Shown here: in pieces, positions 9,775-18,831 of the stretch | Layout: the number at the start of each line of letters is the position of its first letter | How positions within the stretch are numbered: position 1 is the first letter of the stretch | NCBI RefSeq assembly: GCF_000067165.1 | Contig: NC_010162.1 | Location: 620,001 to 684,000 of the forward strand | Length of the DNA stretch: 64,000 bases | Direction of reading: 5' to 3' | Source of the DNA: Sorangium cellulosum So ce56 | Lineage (GTDB): Bacteria; Myxococcota_A; Polyangia; Polyangiales; Polyangiaceae | Notes under the pieces: model-generated | The model's input: the letters and a program-made list of their open reading frames with translations, nothing else | Told to the model about the DNA's origin: nothing | Databases searched by the model: none | Position numbers and translations under genes: made by a program

Positions 9775-11313
9775 GTGTCGTTGACGCGGAAGACCTCGGC
9801 AAAGCGGCCGCGGCGGACCTCTCCGCCCGCGGGCGCGGTGGCGGCTGTGGTGCTCGATCCGGCGTCGAGCGCCCCGCTCCACCGGCAGGTTTACGAGGCG
9901 GTGCGCGGGGCGATCGTCGCCGGGCGGCTGCGGTCCGGGAGCAAGCTGCCGTCGACCCGGGCGCTCGCGGCGCACCTCAGCCTGTCGCGCAACACGGTGC
10001 TCGGCGCGTACGCGCAGCTCCTCTCGGAGGGGTACCTGCGCGGCCGGATCGGCTCCGGGACGTACGTCGCCGACGCGCCGCCGGAGCGCGTCCTGCTCGC
10101 CCGGCCGAGCTCCGAGCCGCAGCCAGCGCCCTCGCTGGATGGCGCTTCCCTCTCGCGGCGCGGCGCGCTCGTGGCGGGTGCGGCGTCGCCGTTCCTGCGC
10201 GCCACCGCGCCGCGCGGTCCTTCGGGCTGGGCGTTCCAGGTGGGCGTGCCCGCGTTCGACGCCTTCCCCGCCGCCGCCTGGGGCCGGCTGATGAGCCGGC
10301 GCTGGGACCGCTCGTGGCAGGCGCTCCTGACGCGCTGCGAGCCGCAGGGGTACGCGCCGCTGCGCCGGGCGATCACCGACTACCTCGTCACCGCGAGGGG
10401 CGTGCGGTGCACGCCGGACGAGGTCATCGTGGTCAGCGGCGCCCAGCAGGCGATCTCGCTCGCTGCCGAGGTGCTGCTCGATCCCGGCGATCCGGTCTGG
10501 GTCGAGGATCCGGGCTACACCGCGGCGCGCAGCGCCCTGATCGCGGCCGGGGCGACGCCGGTGCCGGTCCCGGTGGACAGGGAGGGGCTCGACGTGGCGA
10601 CGGCCGTCCGGCGATCGCGCTCGGCGCGGCTCGCCGTCGTGACGCCGGCGCACCAGTTCCCGCTGGGCGTGACGATGAGCCTCGAGCGCCGACGCGCGCT
10701 CCTCGACTGGGCGAGGTCGTCGAGCGGCTGGGTTTTCGAGGACGACTACGACAGCGAGTTCCGCTACGCGGGCCGGCCGCTCGCCGCCCTTCAGGGCCTG
10801 TCGCCGGGCGCGCGGGTGATCTACGCGGGGACATTCAGCAAGGTGCTCTCGCCGTCGCTGCGGCTCGGCTACCTCGTGGTGCCGGAGGGGCTGGTCGACG
10901 CGTTCGTCGCGGCCAAGGCGCTGGCCGATGTGTCGTCGCCCTCGCTGGAGCAGGCGGTCCTGGCCGATTTTATGATCGAGGGCCACTTCGCGCGCCACGT
11001 GCGCCGCATGCGCGTGCTGTACGAGCGGCGCCAGGCCGCGCTGGTCGCGGCGGCGGAGCGAGAGCTGTCGGGGCTGATCGAGGTCGGCCCGGCGCCCGCC
11101 GGCATGCACCTCCTCGGCTGGCTGCCTACCGGGCGCGCGGACGGCGCTGCGGCCGAGCGCGCGGCGGCGAGCGGCGTGCGGTGCGTCGCGCTGTCCGAGC
11201 TTCGCGCGCGCTCCGCCGGACGGGGAGCCCTGCTGCTCGGCTACGCGGCTTTGCCCGAGGACGAGATCTCCGAGGGCGTCCGGCGGCTGAAGGCCGCGCT
11301 GCGCCAGCGCTGA
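9775..11313 (+). CDS. MocR/PdxR-type transcriptional regulator (GntR wHTH + aminotransferase fold)
   Basis: 512 residues. Residues about 20-95 are a GntR winged helix-turn-helix (LHRQVYEAVRGAI, LPSTRALAAHLSLSRNT, GYLRGRIGSGTYV). The rest is a class I aminotransferase fold with PLP-Lys356 in GTFSKVLSPSLRLGY and a DDYDSEFRY motif. Such proteins bind PLP and a ligand and control vitamin B6, GABA or amino-acid genes rather than transaminating. The start is GTG after a GGAGA. No aminotransferase or pdx gene is adjacent, so the target is unclear. Confidence 0.92.
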   Translation: MSLTRKTSAKRPRRTSPPAGAVAAVVLDPASSAPLHRQVYEAVRGAIVAGRLRSGSKLPSTRALAAHLSLSRNTVLGAYAQLLSEGYLRGRIGSGTYVADAPPERVLLARPSSEPQPAPSLDGASLSRRGALVAGAASPFLRATAPRGPSGWAFQVGVPAFDAFPAAAWGRLMSRRWDRSWQALLTRCEPQGYAPLRRAITDYLVTARGVRCTPDEVIVVSGAQQAISLAAEVLLDPGDPVWVEDPGYTAARSALIAAGATPVPVPVDREGLDVATAVRRSRSARLAVVTPAHQFPLGVTMSLERRRALLDWARSSSGWVFEDDYDSEFRYAGRPLAALQGLSPGARVIYAGTFSKVLSPSLRLGYLVVPEGLVDAFVAAKALADVSSPSLEQAVLADFMIEGHFARHVRRMRVLYERRQAALVAAAERELSGLIEVGPAPAGMHLLGWLPTGRADGAAAERAAASGVRCVALSELRARSAGRGALLLGYAALPEDEISEGVRRLKAALRQR

Positions 11314-11430
11314 GCGCCCCGCACGTGGATCCAGCCGATCGGGACGAAGTGGATCTCGCGCTCGCCCGGCGCGCTGCCTAGAAAGTGCGTCCTAGCTCTA
11401 CTGCGGGAAGTTGCCCCGGATCAGCAGAAA

Positions 11431-11529
11431 AACCGCCAAGGCGCCGAGGCCGCCAAGAAACCAGGGAAATAAGAGGGAATGCGGGACGGCCCTCCCCTCT
11501 TCTCTTGGCGGCTCGGCGCCTTGGCGGTT
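11431..11529. repeat. Long imperfect inverted repeat (hairpin element)
   Basis: The left arm 11431-11458 and right arm 11503-11529 are complementary except for one missing base: about 27 paired positions built on AACCGCCAAGGCGCCGAGG. A second inner stem AAGAGGG/CCCTCTT sits in the 44-base loop. It lies in the gap after the MocR gene. A related fragment occurs at about 51328-51352, which suggests a dispersed REP-like element. Confidence 0.8.
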
Positions 11530-11621
11530 CGCTACTCAGGGCGACCTCCCGCGGTCGTGCTAGGTGCCCGCGCGCGGGGTGGCCGGCGCGCGGGCGAAGC
11601 GAAACCACGGAGGATGGACCC

Positions 11622-12089
11622 ATGCAGTCACGGATGAATTACGAGAGCGTCGCCCCCGAGGCGTATCAAGCGATGCTCGGGCTGAGCTCCTACGTCAAGC
11701 GCTGCGGGCTGGAGAAGACGCTGATCTCCCTCGTGTTTCTCCGCGCCTCGCAGATCAACGGCTGCGCTTACTGCATCGATCTGCACTGGAAGGAAGCGCG
11801 GGCCGCAGGTGAGGACGAGCGGCGGCTCTACATGCTGAGCGCGTGGCGCGAAGCGCCCTGTTACAGCGAGCGCGAGCGGGCCGCCCTCGAGTGGGTCGAG
11901 GCGGTGACGCTCGTCGCGGCAGAGCACGTGCCCGATCGCGTCTATGACGCCGTACGCCAGCACTTCTCGGAGCGGGAGATCATGGATCTCACCTGGGCCG
12001 TGGTGACGATCAACGCCTGGAACCGCGTGGTGCTCGCCACCCGGGCCGTGCCTGGCTCCCACAGGTCGGCGAAGCGGGAGCAGGCGTGA
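11622..12089 (+). CDS. AhpD-like carboxymuconolactone decarboxylase-family protein
   Basis: 155 residues. The start is the ATG 10 bases after GGAGGA. The AhpD-type redox motif is present: Cys48-x-x-Cys51 with His55 in INGCAYCIDLHWKEAR. Helical sequence around it matches the YcfA/AhpD alkylhydroperoxidase-like fold. Members reduce peroxides by a disulfide relay. No partner peroxiredoxin is nearby, so the physiological reductant is unknown. Confidence 0.88.
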   Translation: MQSRMNYESVAPEAYQAMLGLSSYVKRCGLEKTLISLVFLRASQINGCAYCIDLHWKEARAAGEDERRLYMLSAWREAPCYSERERAALEWVEAVTLVAAEHVPDRVYDAVRQHFSEREIMDLTWAVVTINAWNRVVLATRAVPGSHRSAKREQA

Positions 12090-12349
12090 GCCGGCGCGCG
12101 GCCGCGGGCTCCGTTCGAGCGGCCTGCGCGCCGTCGTCATTCAGAGCCGGCGGCGGATGACAATCTCCCTGTTCCGAACCGGAAGTGCCTCAATGGGGGA
12201 TGGTCGGCCAGGGTCATCCGTTGCCGCCAATGCCCCGATGCTCGGCGTGTGCCCGACGTGCGGGGTCGAGAGCGGCCTCGCCTTGGTCCTGCGCGACCTC
12301 GCCTTCTCCCGCACGCGCATGAGCCTGAGAGAGAAGCAGTGATGTTTGC

Positions 12350-13858
12350 TCACCCGGGCAGCGCGCGGTAATCGATCTTTCCCGTCGACGTCCGCGGCAG
12401 CTCGTCCATCGCGACGATCTTCTCAGGGACCATGTACGGGGGCAGCCGCTCCGCAAGGTACAGCCTGAGCGAGCGGTCGTCCGCGTCCCCTGCGAGGGCG
12501 ACGAAGCCGCGCAGCGTCTTGCCGAGCCGCGCGTCCTCCACGGCGATCACCGCGGCCTGGCGCACCGCGGGGTGCGACGCCAGCGCGGCCTCGACCTCGC
12601 CCGGCTCGACCCGGTAGCCCCGGATCTTCACCATCCGGTCGATGCGGCCGCGGAAGTAGAAGAGCCCGTCGGCCTTGCGCTCCACCCGGTCGCGGGTCCG
12701 GTACGGGCCGCCGTCCACGGTCGTCGGCCCCGAGACCACGAGCTCGCCCGTCCCGGGGCCCTCGATGACCCGGCCGCTCTCGTCGTCCGCGTCCAGCGTG
12801 AGCAGCGCGCAGGCGGCGTAGGGGCACGCGACGCCGATCGGGACCTCGCTCGCCCCGTCGAGCGCCGCGCGGTCGACCCGGTGGAACGTGCAGACGTTCG
12901 TCTCGGTCGGGCCGTACAGGTTGTAAAGCGCCGCGCCGGGCACCCGCGCCGCGAGCGCCGCGAGCTCGCGCGGCGGGAAGACCTCGCCGGCGAAGAGGAT
13001 GGTGCGCACGGGGGGCGAGAGCGCGAAAGCCGGCGCCGGCGCGCCCGCGTCCGCCGCGGGGAGCGCCGCGACGAGCTTCATGAACATCGAGGGCACGCCG
13101 TAGATGACCGTCGGCGCGAGCGCGCTCACCGCGTCGCGGAGCGCGCGGCCCGAGGCGAGGTCGCGCCGCGACATCGTGGCGAGCGTCGCGCCCGCGCGGA
13201 ACGTCGCGAGGTGGTCGAACCAGGCGAGATCGAAGACGAGCTCGGCCACGCGGAGGACCCGATCCGCCGGCGTGAGCCCGACGAGGTCGATGCAGAAGGC
13301 CGTGAACGCGTCGAGCCCGGCCCACGTGATGGGGACCGGCTTCGGCTCGCCCGTGCTGCCCGAGGTGTGCAGGATGCACGCGACGTCCTGCGCGCGGTCG
13401 TCGCAGACGCCGCCGTCGCCGCCCGCGTCGGCGCGCGCCGCCCCGCGCAGCGCGCGCCCCTCGGCGTCGAGCTCCACGCGCGGCAAGCCGCCGCCGAGCT
13501 CGGCGTCCATGCCGTCCGCGAGGCCCGCGGCCGCGGCGTCGAGCACGAGCGCCCGGCACCCCCGAGCCCGCGCGATCCGCCCGAGCCGCGCTGGCGGCGC
13601 GGTCGCGTCGAGGGGGACCGCCACGGCGCCGGCCGTGAGCACCCCGGCCAGCGCCACCGGCTCGTCGTGCGCCCGGCCCAGCGAGAGCAGCGCCACCCGG
13701 TCGCCCGGGCGCACGCCCGCCCCGCCGAGCGCCACGCCCACGGCCGCCGCGCGCGCCGCGAGCTCGGCGTAGGTCACCGCGGCGCTGCGCGACGCGAGCG
13801 CGACGGCGTCGCCGCGCGCGGCCAGGTCCTCGGCGCGCAGGCGGAACGTGCCGGCCAC
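12350..13858 (-). CDS. Stand-alone amino-acid adenylation (AMP-forming) enzyme
   Basis: 502 residues of the ANL superfamily. The core motif LHTSGSTGEPK is at 173-183, YGPTETNVC provides the A5 region, YRTRDRVERK and KIRGYRVEPGEVE give A7/A8, and the terminal RTSTGKIDYRALPG carries the catalytic A10 Lys. It activates a carboxylate as the adenylate and loads it on a carrier protein. The acyl carrier gene ends 10 bases upstream on the same strand, so the pair should work together, as in DltA/DltC-like or free-standing NRPS loading systems. The start is GTG after GGGGAG. Confidence 0.9.
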   Translation of the reverse strand: MAGTFRLRAEDLAARGDAVALASRSAAVTYAELAARAAAVGVALGGAGVRPGDRVALLSLGRAHDEPVALAGVLTAGAVAVPLDATAPPARLGRIARARGCRALVLDAAAAGLADGMDAELGGGLPRVELDAEGRALRGAARADAGGDGGVCDDRAQDVACILHTSGSTGEPKPVPITWAGLDAFTAFCIDLVGLTPADRVLRVAELVFDLAWFDHLATFRAGATLATMSRRDLASGRALRDAVSALAPTVIYGVPSMFMKLVAALPAADAGAPAPAFALSPPVRTILFAGEVFPPRELAALAARVPGAALYNLYGPTETNVCTFHRVDRAALDGASEVPIGVACPYAACALLTLDADDESGRVIEGPGTGELVVSGPTTVDGGPYRTRDRVERKADGLFYFRGRIDRMVKIRGYRVEPGEVEAALASHPAVRQAAVIAVEDARLGKTLRGFVALAGDADDRSLRLYLAERLPPYMVPEKIVAMDELPRTSTGKIDYRALPG

Positions 13859-13868
13859 GCGCTCCCCG

Positions 13869-14138
13869 CTAGCCCTGCGCGGCCGCGATGCGGCCGGCGA
13901 CGAAGCGCGCCATGCTGTCCACGGTCGACACCGCGTCGAGGTCCACCTCCTCGTCCGGGATCTTCACGCCGAAGCGCTGCTCGATGAACACGAGCACCCG
14001 CGTCAGCGACATCGAGTCGAAGCCGGACCCGCCGGCGAACAGATCCTCGTCCAGGGCGAGCGGCGCCTTGCGCAGCAGGATCTCCTTCGCGATATGGTCG
14101 TGCAGCGCGCGCCGCACCGTGTCGAGATCGTAGGTCAC
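13869..14138 (-). CDS. Acyl/peptidyl carrier protein
   Basis: 89 residues from a GTG preceded by GGAAAGGGA. The phosphopantetheine attachment site is Ser42 in GSGFDSMSLTRV, and the helical pattern EQRFGVKIPDEEVDLDAVSTVDSM is typical of small carrier proteins. It lies between a cystathionine beta-synthase gene (34-base gap) and the adenylation enzyme. A longer reading from an upstream ATG at 14204 would add a basic, non-family extension, so I reject it. Confidence 0.9.
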   Translation of the reverse strand: MTYDLDTVRRALHDHIAKEILLRKAPLALDEDLFAGGSGFDSMSLTRVLVFIEQRFGVKIPDEEVDLDAVSTVDSMARFVAGRIAAAQG

Positions 14139-14172
14139 CGCAATGGTCCCTTTCCAGCCGGAGCCCGGGCGC

Positions 14173-15558
14173 TCAGCCGATGGCCGGCGTCGCCTTGCGG
14201 GCAAGATAGTCGATGAGGTCGATCTTGGACACGACGCCGAGCACCGTCTCCTTGTCGACGACGAGCGCGATCTTCGCGTCGCTCAGGACGCCCTTCAGGA
14301 GCTCGACCTTCGTCGCGGGCGTCACGGTCGCATAGTCGCTCTCGACGAGCCCGCCGATGCTCGAGTCGAGCGTGCCGCTCCCCGTCACGAGGTGCCGGAG
14401 CAGGTCGATCTCGTGGACCATCCCGCGCAGCTTGCCGTCCTGGGTCACCGGGAGCTGGCTTATCCCGTGCGATTTCATCATGTCGATGACCTCGCGGACC
14501 CGGGCGTTCGCGTCGGCGGTGACCACCGCCCCGCTGGGCTTGACGGCGAGCAGGTCGCGCACCGTCCCGAGGCCCTTGTCCTCCTCGAGGAAGCCGTTCT
14601 CTCGCATCCAGTCGTCATTGAAGATCTTCGAGATGTACTTGGACGCGCCGTCGGGCAAAAGGACGAGGATGTTCTCCTTCTTCCCGCTCTGCCGCGCATA
14701 CTTGATCGCGCCGGCCACCGCCGCGCCCCCGGAGCCGCCCACGAAGAGGCCCTCGAGCCGCACGAGGTCCCGCGTCATGAGGAAGCACTCCTTGTCGTCG
14801 ACCCGGATGATGTCGTCGATGATCTTGAGGTTCATCGTGCTCGGGAAGAAATCCTCGCCGATCCCCTCGACCTTGTAGGCAAACGGCTTCGTGATCCGCT
14901 GGGTCTTCACGTAATCGTAATAGAGCGAGCCGACCGGGTCGACGCCGACCATCTTGATCTCCGGCTTCCTCTCCTTGAGGAACTTGCCAATGCCGCTCAG
15001 GGTGCCCCCTGTCCCCATGCCGGCGACGAAGACGTCGAGCTCGTCGCCGCACTGCGCCCAGATCTCGGGGCCGGTGGACCGGACGTGGGCCTCGGGGTTC
15101 GACGGGTTGTGGTACTGGTTCGCGTAGAAGCAGTTCGGCGTCTCGTCGGCGATGCGCTTGGCCACCTGGTAGTAGCTGCGCGGGTCGTCGGGCTCGACGG
15201 CGGTGGGACAGACCACGACGCGGGCGCCATAGGCGCGCAGCGTCGCGATCTTCTCCTGCGACATCTTGTCCGGCATGACGAAGACGCACTTGTATCCCCG
15301 GATGGCCGCGACCATGGCGAGCGCGGCGCCCGTGTTGCCGCTGGTCGCCTCGACGATCGTCCCGCCGGGCTTGAGCCCGTTCGCCTCGGCGTCGCGGATC
15401 ATGTTCAGCGCGACCCGATCCTTGTGGCTGCCGCCCGGGTTCAGGTACTCGCACTTCACATAGATGTCGCTCTCGAGCCCCTCGGTGACCCGGTTCAGCT
15501 TGACGATCGGCGTGTCGCCGACGGCCTTCGTGATATCGCTGCGCGCGCCTCGCATCAT
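14173..15558 (-). CDS. Cystathionine beta-synthase (PLP enzyme with C-terminal CBS pair)
   Basis: 461 residues. Fold-type II PLP enzyme with the PLP Lys at 46 (NPGGSHKDR), substrate loop SGNTG (73-77) and phosphate loop GTGGTLSG. The last 120 residues form two CBS domains (about 340-461), as in cystathionine beta-synthases. It condenses serine with homocysteine, or acts on O-acetylserine. The start is one of two consecutive ATGs after AAGAGG. It leads a likely operon with the carrier protein and adenylation enzyme. Confidence 0.92.
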   Translation of the reverse strand: MMRGARSDITKAVGDTPIVKLNRVTEGLESDIYVKCEYLNPGGSHKDRVALNMIRDAEANGLKPGGTIVEATSGNTGAALAMVAAIRGYKCVFVMPDKMSQEKIATLRAYGARVVVCPTAVEPDDPRSYYQVAKRIADETPNCFYANQYHNPSNPEAHVRSTGPEIWAQCGDELDVFVAGMGTGGTLSGIGKFLKERKPEIKMVGVDPVGSLYYDYVKTQRITKPFAYKVEGIGEDFFPSTMNLKIIDDIIRVDDKECFLMTRDLVRLEGLFVGGSGGAAVAGAIKYARQSGKKENILVLLPDGASKYISKIFNDDWMRENGFLEEDKGLGTVRDLLAVKPSGAVVTADANARVREVIDMMKSHGISQLPVTQDGKLRGMVHEIDLLRHLVTGSGTLDSSIGGLVESDYATVTPATKVELLKGVLSDAKIALVVDKETVLGVVSKIDLIDYLARKATPAIG

Positions 15559-15941
15559 GGGGAGACCTCTTAGCCGCCGCGCGCCGCAGCGACAAGGGGA
15601 GCACGCGAGAGGCAGGCTCGCCGAGGCGCTGGCGAGAGCGCGCGCCAGCCGTGACGGCCGTGGCGGCTGTGCCCGGCCGCCGGTCATCCTTCCTGTCCTT
15701 CCGGAAGGAACGACAAATAAAACTGTGTTTACGATGGTGCCATATCGCCCCTGTCCGGCACGTTATCGTCACGGGTTCAAAGGCCCTGACGGTGGCGAGC
15801 CAGAGCTCTCCTGCGCGAGCCGGGGCGCGGCGCTGACGCGCTGACGCGCTGACGTCAACGCCACGCGGCGCCGCTTCGCGCGCCGGGGCGAGCGGACCGG
15901 CGGGCGATCTCGCGCCGCGCTCCCTGTGGTAGACTGGCGAA
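15559..15941. other. Intergenic region with divergent promoters
   Basis: About 380 bases between divergent genes. An AT-richer patch near 15715-15760 is the likeliest promoter zone. A small palindrome TCCTTCCGGAAGGA sits just before it. No gene is supported. Confidence 0.5.
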
Positions 15942-17309
15942 ATGGCGTCCGAGCCGAAGATCCACCCGAGCGCCGAGACGGCGCTCCTCAAGGTCCGCTC
16001 CAAGGAGATCGCGTTCAGCCGCTTCCGCGTGCAGGTGACCGCCGGCCCGGACGCCGGGGCGTCCCAGACGTCGGACGCGACGGAGTTCGTGATCGGCACG
16101 GCGCCCGGCAACCAGCTCATCCTCACCGATCGGGCTGTGTCGCGGCACCATTGCGTGATCTCGGTCACCCCGCGGGGGTTCTTTCTCCGCGATCTCGGCA
16201 GCAAGAACGGCACGACCCTCTCCGGCTTCCGCGTCGAGGCGGCCTATCTCCTGCCGGGCGCCTTGCTCGGGATCGGGCAGTCCACGCTCCGCTTCGAGCC
16301 GCTGGCCGAGGAGATCCGCGAGCCGCTCGGCGACGAGGAGCGGTACGGCCGGGTGCTCGGGCAGAGCGCCGCGATGCGCCGCATCTTCGGGGCGCTGCCG
16401 CGGATCGCCGCGTCGGACTCGACGGTGCTGATCGAGGGGGAGACGGGCACGGGCAAGGGGCTGCTCGCCGAGGCGATCCACGAGAGCAGCCCGCGCGCCG
16501 GGGGGCCGTTCGTCGTGATCGACTGCGGATCCATCCCGCCGACGCTCATCGAGGCCGAGCTCTTCGGGCACGCGAAGGGGGCGTTCACGGGCGCGCAGGC
16601 GGCGCGCGCCGGCGCCTTCGAGGCGGCGCGGGGCGGCACCGTGCTGCTCGACGAGATGGGCGAGCTCCCGCTCGACATGCAGCCGAAGCTCCTGCGCGTG
16701 CTCGAGGAGCGGCAGATCCGGCGCATCGGCACGATCGAGCCGACCAAGCTCGATATCCGGGTCATCGCGACGACCAACCGCGATCTCCGCCAGGAGGTGA
16801 ACCGCGGAAACTTCCGGTCGGATCTCTACTACCGGCTCAACATCGTCCGCCTCCGCGTCCCCGCGCTGCGCGAGCGCCCCGACGACATCGCGCTGCTCAC
16901 CGCGCATTTCTACCGGCAACTCGCGCAGGGGCAGGACCAGAGTCCCCCGGGCGAGCTGCTGGAGGCGTTCATGCGCCAGGACTGGCCGGGCAACGTCCGC
17001 GAGCTCCGCGGCGCCGTGGAGCGCGCGGTGCTGATGATCGATCCCGCGCTGTTCCGCGAGGCCGTGATGGGCTCCGAGGGGGCGGACGGCGGCGCTCCGG
17101 CGCTCCCGGCGCCCCGAGACGACGAGCTCAGCCTGTCGTTCCGCGAGGCGAAGGAGCGCGCCGTGGCGCGCTGGGAGCGCACGTTCCTCACGGCGCTCGT
17201 GCGCGCGAACGGCGGCAACCTCTCGCGCGCGGCCCGCGCGGCGCGGATGGACCGCAGCCACCTGCGCGAGCTCCTCCAGCGACACGGCGTCTCGGCCACG
17301 GAGGCGTGA
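15942..17309 (+). CDS. FHA-domain sigma54-dependent transcriptional activator
   Basis: 455 residues. The N-terminal FHA domain (about 45-118) has RHHCVIS and LGSKNGT, the phosphothreonine-binding signature. The AAA+ sigma54-interaction domain has Walker A GETGTGKG (166-173), GAFTGA (213-218) and Walker B LLDEMGEL. The C-terminus has a Fis-type helix-turn-helix (NLSRAARAARMDRSHLRELLQRHG). This architecture links Ser/Thr kinase signalling to sigma54 promoters and is abundant in myxobacteria. The regulated promoter is not identifiable here. Confidence 0.95.
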   Translation: MASEPKIHPSAETALLKVRSKEIAFSRFRVQVTAGPDAGASQTSDATEFVIGTAPGNQLILTDRAVSRHHCVISVTPRGFFLRDLGSKNGTTLSGFRVEAAYLLPGALLGIGQSTLRFEPLAEEIREPLGDEERYGRVLGQSAAMRRIFGALPRIAASDSTVLIEGETGTGKGLLAEAIHESSPRAGGPFVVIDCGSIPPTLIEAELFGHAKGAFTGAQAARAGAFEAARGGTVLLDEMGELPLDMQPKLLRVLEERQIRRIGTIEPTKLDIRVIATTNRDLRQEVNRGNFRSDLYYRLNIVRLRVPALRERPDDIALLTAHFYRQLAQGQDQSPPGELLEAFMRQDWPGNVRELRGAVERAVLMIDPALFREAVMGSEGADGGAPALPAPRDDELSLSFREAKERAVARWERTFLTALVRANGGNLSRAARAARMDRSHLRELLQRHGVSATEA

Positions 17310-17440
17310 CGCCGGGCCCGCGGGCCAGCGCCGGAGACGGCCGCGCGCGCGCGTCTGGTGAGTGGTGAGCGGGCAGGGCGGCGCCGGAGGCGGCCCGCCG
17401 GACCTCCGGCGGGCGGCGCCAGGGCGCGCCCTCTCGCTGG

Positions 17441-17740
17441 TTACTGATTGGCCTTCTGCCGGTTCTCTCCCTTGAGCTCCTTGGCCTTCCCTTCGGCGGC
17501 CATCTGCTCGTCGTCGACCAGCTTGCCGACTCGGTTCTTGATCGCGCCGGCGGCCTCCTCGAGCGTGCCCTTCGCGCGCTCCTCCGCCTTGGCCTCCTCC
17601 TTCTGTGCCTTTCCCCGGAGCTCCTTGGCGCGGCCCTCCGCTTCCATCTGCTCGTCGCCGAGCAGCTGGCCGAGGCCCTTCTTGATCTTGCCGCCCAGCT
17701 CTTCGGCGGCCCCTTCATTGCGATCGCTTGTGTTGCTCAT
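17441..17740 (-). CDS. CsbD-family stress protein with two repeats
   Basis: 99 residues, very hydrophilic, starting at an ATG behind GAGGAGGAA. Two CsbD-like units are visible: GGKIKKGLGQLLGDEQMEAEG and AGAIKNRVGKLVDDEQMAAEG, separated by a charged Lys/Glu linker. CsbD proteins are general-stress proteins of unknown biochemistry. It diverges from a GlsB-type stress membrane protein, suggesting shared stress control. Confidence 0.9.
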   Translation of the reverse strand: MSNTSDRNEGAAEELGGKIKKGLGQLLGDEQMEAEGRAKELRGKAQKEEAKAEERAKGTLEEAAGAIKNRVGKLVDDEQMAAEGKAKELKGENRQKANQ

Positions 17741-18174
17741 TGCTTCCTCCTCGTGGCGTGGCTTCCGCAGAGCCTCTCTGCGGCGCGCCGCCGCCGTCGA
17801 CCTCGCATTGGCAATGCTCCGGATGTAGCAACCGGTGCGCCATCGCATGGCAAACGGTCTTTTCGAGGACGCGGAAGGGGGATTGGGGCAGGCTACCTCG
17901 CCCGCGCTCCGTCTCTCGGCTCGTCTGAGGCAATACGCCACGCGGCGGCCAAGCAAGCAGTCCCACGATCCGACCGGACGGTCCCCGCTCTCCTGGAGGC
18001 GCACCGCGCTGCGGTCGGATTTCGCGGTGATTGCGGCGATGCGAGCGCTCTGTCCGCGGCGTTCAGCTCGGCTGGGCGTCTGTGGAGAGCCGGGACTCCA
18101 GGGCATGGCGCGGCGTTTGCTGAACAGCCTGCATAGCAACGAGGAGCGCTTCGCTCCTTTCTGGGAGGTTCACC
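17741..18174. other. Divergent stress-gene promoter region
   Basis: 434 bases between csbD-like and glsB-like genes. It should hold both promoters; no consensus box is convincing. Open frames here are compositional and have no ribosome binding site. Confidence 0.5.
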
Positions 18175-18432
18175 ATGTCGTTCATTCTCTTTCTCCTGTT
18201 TGGCCTCGTCGTCGGTGCTCTGGCGCGCCTCATCGTCCCTGGACGTGAGCCCGGCGGGTGGGTCGTCTCGATGATCATCGGCGTTGTCGGCTCCTTCATC
18301 GGCGGGCTGCTCGGCCGCATGTTGTTCATGTACCGTGAGGGTGAGCCGGCCGGCTTCTTCATGTCGCTCATCGGCGCCATCCTGCTGACCGCCGGCTATC
18401 AGGCGATCGCGCGGCGCCGTACGGCGGTATGA
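18175..18432 (+). CDS. GlsB/YeaQ/YmgE-family stress-response membrane protein
   Basis: 85 residues after a GGGAGGT ribosome binding site. Three hydrophobic segments carry the Gly-rich family pattern: FGLVVGALARLIVPG, WVVSMIIGVVGSFIGGLLGR and FFMSLIGAILLTAGYQ. This is the transglycosylase-associated (GlsB) family of small inner-membrane stress proteins. It diverges from the CsbD gene. Confidence 0.92.
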   Translation: MSFILFLLFGLVVGALARLIVPGREPGGWVVSMIIGVVGSFIGGLLGRMLFMYREGEPAGFFMSLIGAILLTAGYQAIARRRTAV

Positions 18433-18831
18433 GCGGGCGGAGCGATCCTCTCTTGAGGCGCCACGCCCGATACCGGCCCACGGCGCTGCATGAAGGAGCT
18501 CTCGATCCGCCGCCCCGATCTGTAACGTTCGGGAGCACCTCGGCCGAGGGCAGGAGGCGCGGAGGAGGCGCCGCGGTCCGTGAGCGCGATCTCGGCTCAG
18601 ACGGCGCGGCGCGCTCCCCTCCCGCTCGGCAGGCCGGAGGGGCCCTGCTCGTCGCACGGCCCATCCCCCAGGGTCGTACGACCAGCACGGCCTTCGGCGG
18701 CCTGTCGCGCCCAGTCCGGCGCCGACGCCGCGTTTCCGCCGGCGTCGCGCCCGCTCGCCGGGTAACGCTTGACGCCGCAGGACGCTTTGGGCTTGCTAGC
18801 GGGCTCCGCGCTTTTGCCCAAGGTCCTGGCC
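18433..18831. other. Intergenic region, nothing recognised
   Basis: About 400 bases between glsB-like and the aminotransferase gene. An in-frame TTG at 18769 would lengthen the aminotransferase by 21 residues, but those residues do not look conserved. No other signal is supported. Confidence 0.45.

Noticed and set aside
12157..12342. A 61-residue plus-strand frame with a CPTC motif
   Set aside because: No ribosome binding site, no family resemblance; the gap is only 260 bases between established genes.
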